Below, one piece after another: positions 57,325-64,000 of a stretch of DNA of 64,000 nt; the stretch's first letter is position 1, and every line of letters starts with the position of its first letter. Source of the stretch: Aldrovandia affinis (lineage: Eukaryota; Chordata; Actinopteri; Notacanthiformes; Halosauridae); the NCBI GenBank assembly GCA_029706075.1, contig JAINUG010000020.1:4355625-4419624 (forward strand). The letters are read 5' to 3'. The notes beneath the pieces were generated by a model that had not been told where the DNA came from, searched no databases, and worked only from the letters and a program-made list of their open reading frames with translations. The position numbers and the translations under genes are program-made.

Positions 57325-60300
57325 CTCAGAGGCCACTTGTGAAAAATTAAATGAAAACACATTGAAGCCAGGCACCAGACTAAATGGAATTGCAAACAGA
57401 GACGTACATGTTTAAAAGAGAAATGATTGACAGGGAAAAATTGAAAGCGATTCATAAAGGGAAATTCTAGAAGAGGAAGCCTTTCCTGGAAATAGGACTA
57501 TAGGGTATTAGCAAGAACGGGATGAATGTGTGAGAAGAAATCTCCTAAAATGGGTGTCCGCTCCACGCTGTGAACACAGCTCCTAGCCTTCACTGCATAT
57601 TATGTTCTTAAATGGAGAAGGGGAAGTCAGTACAACAAAGCTATGATTTTCCACCACATACCTAAAATAGTATACTACTCCTCTTTAACCTTTCAGTGTA
57701 CTTAATAATTACTGTATTAAACATTTATTAACGATTCTCCAAAACCACTGCTCACATATTACTGAATAAAGTTTAAAAAGGGGTCAATGTAGCAATGATC
57801 CCTCCAACAGAATTACTGTGCCAACTAATGCTAACTTTTTCTTACAGAGAATCATCAGGGTACAGTTGGGTCTAATTATAGAGTAGTTTTAGGACAGTTA
57901 TGGGAAGTTAGCTACCTGCTCCCAAAATGGATAAAAGCTTCGTAATAGCAAGTTCCATCTGGCAGCTCAAAAACTTTCTGACTATATGCTGTAAAATCTG
58001 TATGACAGACTAAAAATAAACAATGAATTGATCCAGTGAAATCATATTTGAATCATGCAGTCTTTTTTGTAAATATTATCAAATAACTGTCATTTCTAAT
58101 GTTGTATATTATTGTATGTAATATAAATCATACTGCAGTTGAACCAAACATATAAACAGTCTCTCTGTAATATACAGTGGGTATATTTTGAAGAGGATCC
58201 AATGTGGAAATAGTTAACACACATGGAAAGTTGTGATTTTTTCATGTGAAATATGTGGACAGAATTGAAATAAAAGTATACTGTAACTAGCAGACCTGAT
58301 GATCGTTTTTTCACAACTTTCTTCAGATCTTTAAGGAGAAATAATAATTATATGTGCAAATTACAGGTATTACATAATTTATTTGTTCTTTATTTAGCTG
58401 AAGTGTTTGCTTCAGTGGAATTTTTATCTTATAGTATATACTGGGAGAAAAGTCACGATTAACATGTAACACATTTTTACATTATTTTCTCATTAACACT
58501 CCTTTGAATTTCATTTTGAGTTGCATTTATTAATTGATTAAACACTATCTGCAACAATGGTGTTTGAACTATCTGTTTATGGCATACTGTTTCCATAAAT
58601 GTTAATGAACATATCAAAGCATATTTATATTGAATTAATCCAGCAAGGCACAGTACAGAAATGTGCACTGTGGATTAATGTTTACATTAGGCATGGTTGT
58701 CTACATAGTTGTTTAATTGCACTATTTTCTAAAACAAAGTTTAAATACTATAATGACTTGATACAATTTTGCTATTACAGGTTATATAAAACAATTCTGA
58801 TGTTTGAATTTCTGTTGAAGTTTCTGTTACTCTGTAGGTGTCATAGACTCAGGCATAGATACGTATTCCTGTGATCATCTTCTGATTTGTGTTTTGTACT
58901 AAATGTGAATAATGTATTTCTAAGATTGCAACTGTTTTTGAATATTTTAGGGTTTACAGCTGCTAACAGGCCCTTGTCATTTATACAAATTTACAAGTAA
59001 ATGAAACACATCTCCACTCTTAATTTAACTTATTCATCAAAGTTAATAAATGAACTTATCTGCAACATCGTTCCAGCAATTGTGCTGAAGCTAGGATCTA
59101 TAAAGGGTCAGAACAACAAATTCCAGGTCCATCGATGCCGTGAACTTATGCAAAAGCATCATAAAGGATAACTATATAACATACCTAGCACAATATTACG
59201 TGAGCCCCTTACTGTCTGGCGTCTTGATTTAAGTGCTGAATGACAATGCTCCTTTTTCTCACTCAGGATTGCTTTGAGACAAGAATTCCTCTTTAGCCGA
59301 AATGCTGCCGTTGTCGGATTTAATGAAGCATTCCTCTGTGATGGCCCTCCCTTACGGTGATTCAGGAAAAGCACCGCAGATGTTCAGAAGATTAGCATGT
59401 TTGAGATTCTTTGCATTACTTTATTATCTGCCTATTTATTAAAAGGAATAAGTTCCAGTAGCAAGCTGGAGTTGGATGATTATGAGCCCAGAGAAGATCA
59501 CAGAGCACGGAGGATGTGTGGTTGTTGTGGTACAGCTGGGACAAGAACCTCAAAGCCAAGGCAGATACCCATCACTGGGCTCAGGCAGACCAGCAGCCCA
59601 GAAAACAGGAACAATGCATCCTTGTTCCATAAACTATCTCTGCTATGTGAGTTAAGCACACAAGCCCAAAGTTTTTGTTTGTTGTTTTTTAACACTCGCC
59701 GCACACATGTTACTTCCCCACTTAACGACGGGCAATAAGCACGTCAACAAGAGTTAATGAATGGATAATTAATCAAATTGGCCTCAACTGTGAAGTTGGA
59801 TGCCAGACATGAAGGTTTTTTTTCCTGTTTATTTAGTTTGGGTCACTAAAGTCACTTGCAGCTGTTAAACAGAATTTTTATTTCTGGCACAGACTTGGAC
59901 AGATTGCACTGCGGAATAAGTTGTGACCAGTACCAATTCCTTTACTGACCGTTATAATGCCATTATTACTGTCGCAACACAAATATGTAGGAATTATGCA
60001 CATACACATTTGAATAATTACAATGTGAATTATGGTTGTGAATTATGGTCCTGTCATTTTGGGTTGTTAAACCTCATTCTTAAAAGTTGTCTTCTAGACT
60101 TTCAAAAGGGAAAAACACATTACCACAGTTATCACAGATAAACACAGTTATCCATAAACTGATTTATGGATGACGGTCATATTTCTTTTAAGTCACTCCA
60201 TCTGTAAACAGTTTATAATGTGACATGCTGGTTTAGGCCCCTGGTGCTATCCATGCGATCGGATTTGTTAGCCACCCTATCCACCGGGTGATTATAATCT

Positions 60301-63300
60301 GCTGTGTAATGTAGAAGGTCAATACATTTAATGAAAAAGCGATCGCAGTGCTGTTTAATTCACCTTTTTCAGACTTGATAGATCATCAGTATATTTACCA
60401 GCAGTAGGGAAGCCTGAATACCATATATGTTCCATAGAGGCAATAAGGAGGTACAGTATGTTATATTTGTTAATAAGATAAACGTGTGAGATGAAAGGAG
60501 ACTGGCTCAGCGCATGCCCTCTGTAGTCAGTGCTAATCTGTGTCATGTGCTTGGGGATAAAGGGTTCCTTAAACTGACATCCTAAACTGAAAGGAAACTG
60601 GCGTGTAGGAAGGAACAGCACGAGTACATTTTTTAATCATGGAAATGGTTTCAGAGAAAATATACATCATATCTGAACCTTTCATCCAGGCTCCTGAGAT
60701 GTGGGGACAGTAATGGCCACTGTGTGTCCCCCTGTGTACCCCCCCTCGTGCAGTGTCAGCACCTCTGGTCCCAACGGTACACTGCTCCAGCTCCCTAATG
60801 CCTCTGTGCTGCACTCTTGACTCTTGGAATAAAGGGTCCTCTGTCCACACTGACTTCTATCAGCCTGGCCTTATTGCCATTTCATCACGTCCATATCGAA
60901 AACAGAAACATATTGCTCTTCGGTTCAATTCTGGAGAACAAACGTAACAGCAATTTTGAAAGAGGTTTTTTTTTCTACACAGGGATCCACTTAAAATGAG
61001 CTGTCTACAAAGAATCCAAGAGGGAGTGGAGAAATATCTCAGAAATGCATGTTATTGTCCTTATGAGTGTCTGTCACGCGGGGGAGTAAAACAGCTACAC
61101 GCTGAGATTTACGGAAGCGCTCAAAGTGCCAGGCTGCACGCCAAGCTCTGATTGGCTGCGGTTGGAGGAGCCATAAACGTATCACGGCTGAATGACCACC
61201 TGTGACTTGTAACCTTCCCTACCCTCTTATTGAACTTTTGTTTTGTTTTTCGGTTGGGGGGCCTGCATACAGTGGAGGAGTTACATATCATTATGTGATT
61301 CTTCAGTCTTCTGTGACATGTGTAAATACTGCATCCCCATTCAGTCTTTCACTGGTACATGAAGAATTTGACAAATTTTTTAAGCCTAGGATGAACAGGA
61401 AGAACAAAACATTTCACAATTTGGTACAGAATCTGTTCTCACTATTGGCAAGAGATGAAATCATGTTTGGTAATCAGAATTTGCACATGGGGAATTTAGG
61501 AACATGGCAGGTAGAGCATTTACATGTAAGCCATTATTTGTCTGCTGGGAGGGATAAATGTACGCTGCAATTTGGCAATCAGCCAATAGGGACCATAAAT
61601 GAAAAAGCTATCTTGGTAATAACAGTTTTTTTCCCCGCAGTTCACTTTGTTTGAAAAGACGTCAAATACGACAAAGAGATAAAGTGACAGAGATAAAGTC
61701 ATTTTAAATGACAAATTTGGATTATTTAGCACAAACATGAAACCGCATACACGTGAATACAACATTAGCCCTTTGGTATTAAAATGGACACGGGGCAAAA
61801 TAATCTGTGTGTTTCTGGCTCCGGTCCCACAAGTCCTCGGACACGTGTTAGTATGATCAAAGCGATCGTCAGACCACCCTGAATGGTGTATGTGCGGCCC
61901 CCCTGCCCCCTGTCCACACAGGGAGCCCTTCTCTGCACTGTGCTGCACTGCTCTAACTGTCCACTGACGGGTAAAGAGGACTGTGACCTTCATATCCGCT
62001 ATCTTCCGTCTGTTCGGAGATGATCCTTCCCATCCCTGCCCTCCCACTCCCGAAGATCAGAGACAGCCTCGCTCAGAGGAAGAGCCCTCGCTCCTAAAAT
62101 AGTGCACTCGGGATACTGAAGGGGGAGAAAAAAAAAAAAAAAGTGTTCCATGGCCAGGCTTAACAGTAACCACCAATAACGGCATGTGCGATGGGGAATA
62201 ATGGCACTATTCTATGCTGTAATGCCCGGCACAGGCCAGTCCCGTGAAAGTGGGGTTTTTGGAGAAGTTAATAAGTCAATCTCTCCTCACATTACTGCTC
62301 CATTCCAGCGCACCACTCCCGCTGGTACTCCGACGGGAGACTCTTTCCTCACAGGAAGAAGGTCCCCTTTCAGTGTCAATACACCTCCCCACTCCCTTAC
62401 CCCTTCACACACACACACACACAGACACACACACATGTTAGACTTGAAGCAGTGAATGCAGGGGCTGTTGGGAGGCACTTGTGTGAAAGGTAAGGAAGTC
62501 TGGCCTTATCTCCGGGCACACGCTCAGGAGCCTGGAGCTGCACACACTGTTCCACACGCTCTGCTTGAGAGATGCTGGAGCCATTTCCCAATCTTCATGA
62601 ATGTGTATTCATTCGATTCATATATTTATTTAAATCTACCACTGTACTTGATGCCATTGCAGTCTCCTGAATTTAAAAATAAAATATATTCACATAACTT
62701 ATCAAACATTGTTCTCTTTATTGTATGCAGATGTTTTTATTTGTGTGTTAGTACAGTGTGGTCCCTGCTGTTGTGTTATTTTATGTCAGTGTAAGAAAAA
62801 ATAACTTTTTATTATCTATCTCTTGAATTCAATCATTTTTACAATGTAGATGCATTTGTATGATTCAAATATTAGTTTTAATTACTATGTTAGCCTATTG
62901 TGTTTGAAATATGCCAAGAAGTAAACATTTTTAAGTTCATATAACAACACTGCTATGTTTTTTTTACATTGCTGCAATTAGTCGGTAAATCTGCATTTTT
63001 TTTTTGCAGGGTAGGAGTTAAAGGATAAGAAGACATTTTGATTCAGGCTCACACATTTCAGAATCCAGAGACGTAGAGTCATTGTTGAAAACACTGTACA
63101 ATGATGTTATTGCTGTAACGGATATGGGAAATAATTTCGTCTTCCGTAAAAACATCAGTTGGCAATTCGGTGCGCTCTTAATGAGGTCATTCATGGCCTC
63201 AGCACAAGTAGTCTTGTGTTTGGCCCGACAATGCAGACATGTTGGAGCTCAGGAGCCATGTCCAGGACTTGGCAAGGACTGGTGAGAGAGGCACATGGAG

Positions 63301-63400
63301 AGGAACCCCACTGCGGCCTAGTCGACAGGAGAGAATACGATAACCTCAGAAGACTAGAACGATATAACAGCAACCTACTGCCGAGTTAGTCTTTGACACC
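57325..63400. other. Downstream intergenic region, no supported gene
   Basis: AT-rich to about 59.1 kb, then mixed composition. Reading frames near 59397, 61202, 61520 and 62456 lack family motifs, splice support or coding bias. The mammalian neighbour SDC4 was looked for (its conserved cytoplasmic tail) and not seen. A (CA)n-like run lies at 62408-62434. Confidence 0.45.
57765..57770 (+). terminator. rbpjl: Candidate rbpjl poly(A) signal
   Basis: First plus-strand AATAAA found beyond the array and foldback element. If used, the 3' UTR would contain both. AATAAA at 55821, inside the foldback element, is an alternative. Confidence 0.3.
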
Positions 63401-63409
63401 TAAATTGAG

Positions 63410-63570
63410 ATTGTACGTAAATTCTGCACTGATATACACTGAGAATTGCCAATGTGTGGAACAGCTTGCCAGATCAAGTCCAGTCTGGATACTCACTGTA
63501 TTGTAGGAAAATGATGAGCCTTGGTGGGCTTAATGGCATCATTATGTATTGGTCTCATTTTCTGTTTTGG
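63410..63570 (+). repeat. Dispersed fish repeat
   Basis: CAATGTGTGGAACAGCTTGC and GAGCCTTGGTGGGCTTAATGG resemble a repeat common in basal ray-finned fish; a shorter relative is at about 45305-45340 (GATGGGCTAAATGGCCTAAT). Recalled from memory. Confidence 0.35.
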
Positions 63571-63763
63571 GGAGTTTCTGACTATCATGCAATACACTTG
63601 TAGCATGCAATAAACAGGATTGAGTTACAATGCATCAACAAATATTTAGTGACAACTTGAATAATTATGATATGTATTTGAGTTTTTTCTAATTAAATGC
63701 TTGTTGTAATTAGGTTTTGAGGTTACCGTGGCTTCATAAAATGTATCTATCTTAATCCCTTCT

Positions 63764-63826
63764 ATCTCTCTCTCTTTCTCTCTCACTCTCCTTCTCTCTC
63801 TCTCTTGCTCTCTGACTCTCCCTCTG
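63764..63826. repeat. (CT)n-rich microsatellite
   Basis: Imperfect CTCTCT run. Confidence 0.85.
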
Positions 63827-64000
63827 ATATCTTCCTATCCTGAGGTACTGAAGTGTGCTTTGTGTGTTCAGCTCTGAGGGGGGGTGGGCCCACGCTGGTA
63901 TTCTGGGAAGAAAATTAAGAGTGATTATATATTTTTTTACTGGGAATATGGACCGCCAGTCAGAGGTGATGGCGCAGGACTGTTTTCCGGAAACAGAAAT

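Noticed and set aside
59397-59738. 113-aa plus-strand frame
   Set aside because: No recognisable domain, no splice or promoter support, ordinary composition for chance ORFs in this region.
61202-62047. Frames of 150 and 175 aa on opposite strands
   Set aside because: They overlap each other, have no motif or signal, and lie in unremarkable intergenic sequence.
57325-64000. Syndecan-4, the expected mammalian neighbour of RBPJL
   Set aside because: Looked for its conserved cytoplasmic tail on both strands and did not see it; it may lie beyond the window or have moved.

Overview
The window is ray-finned fish (most likely teleost) nuclear DNA. It has intron-split vertebrate genes, large introns and many fish-type interspersed repeats: Tc1-like elements, L2-tailed tRNA SINEs, Rex1-like and RTE-like LINEs. 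Species cannot be read from it; the L2/UnaSINE-type tails fit an eel-like or other early-branching teleost but do not prove it. A 100-N assembly gap lies at 1158-1257.

Layout. (1) 1-15.6 kb is an olfactory-receptor cluster on the minus strand. It holds a gap-truncated receptor (776-1157), an intact receptor (4402-5394) and a near-identical copy with a 2-nt frameshift (11858-12848). The last two sit in a ~7 kb direct tandem duplication. Each copy also carries a broken Tc1-like transposon interrupted by a Harbinger-like element; the second copy has gained a SINE inside that element, and the first copy preserves the empty site. (2) 16.3-38.1 kb is matn4 (matrilin-4) on the minus strand, resolved into 11 coding exons: signal peptide, vWA1, five EGF exons of exactly 123 bp, vWA2 in two exons, and a coiled coil split by a U12-type AT-AC intron; 660 aa predicted. 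A nest of LINEs fills its largest intron. (3) 40.99-54.77 kb is rbpjl on the plus strand, resolved into 12 coding exons, 541 aa predicted; it encodes the CSL-family partner of PTF1A. The divergent matn4/rbpjl pair matches the mammalian MATN4-RBPJL arrangement. (4) 54.77-57.2 kb is a minisatellite starting at the rbpjl stop codon, interrupted by a ~1.6 kb foldback element. (5) 57.3-64 kb has no gene I can support.

The most unusual signal is in rbpjl. Two minisatellites are amplified copies of exon-end sequence: 14 copies of the exon 8 end with its 5' splice site, and about 24 copies of the last-codons/stop region. A third short array reaches the exon 3 acceptor. The gene also has a GC-AG intron, and matn4 shows a fresh tandem duplication of one EGF exon.

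The two genes have separate roles. Matrilin-4 is a secreted extracellular-matrix adaptor; RBPJL is a nuclear DNA-binding subunit of the pancreatic acinar PTF1 complex. Their adjacency is old synteny with a possibly shared 2.8 kb intergenic promoter region, not a pathway.
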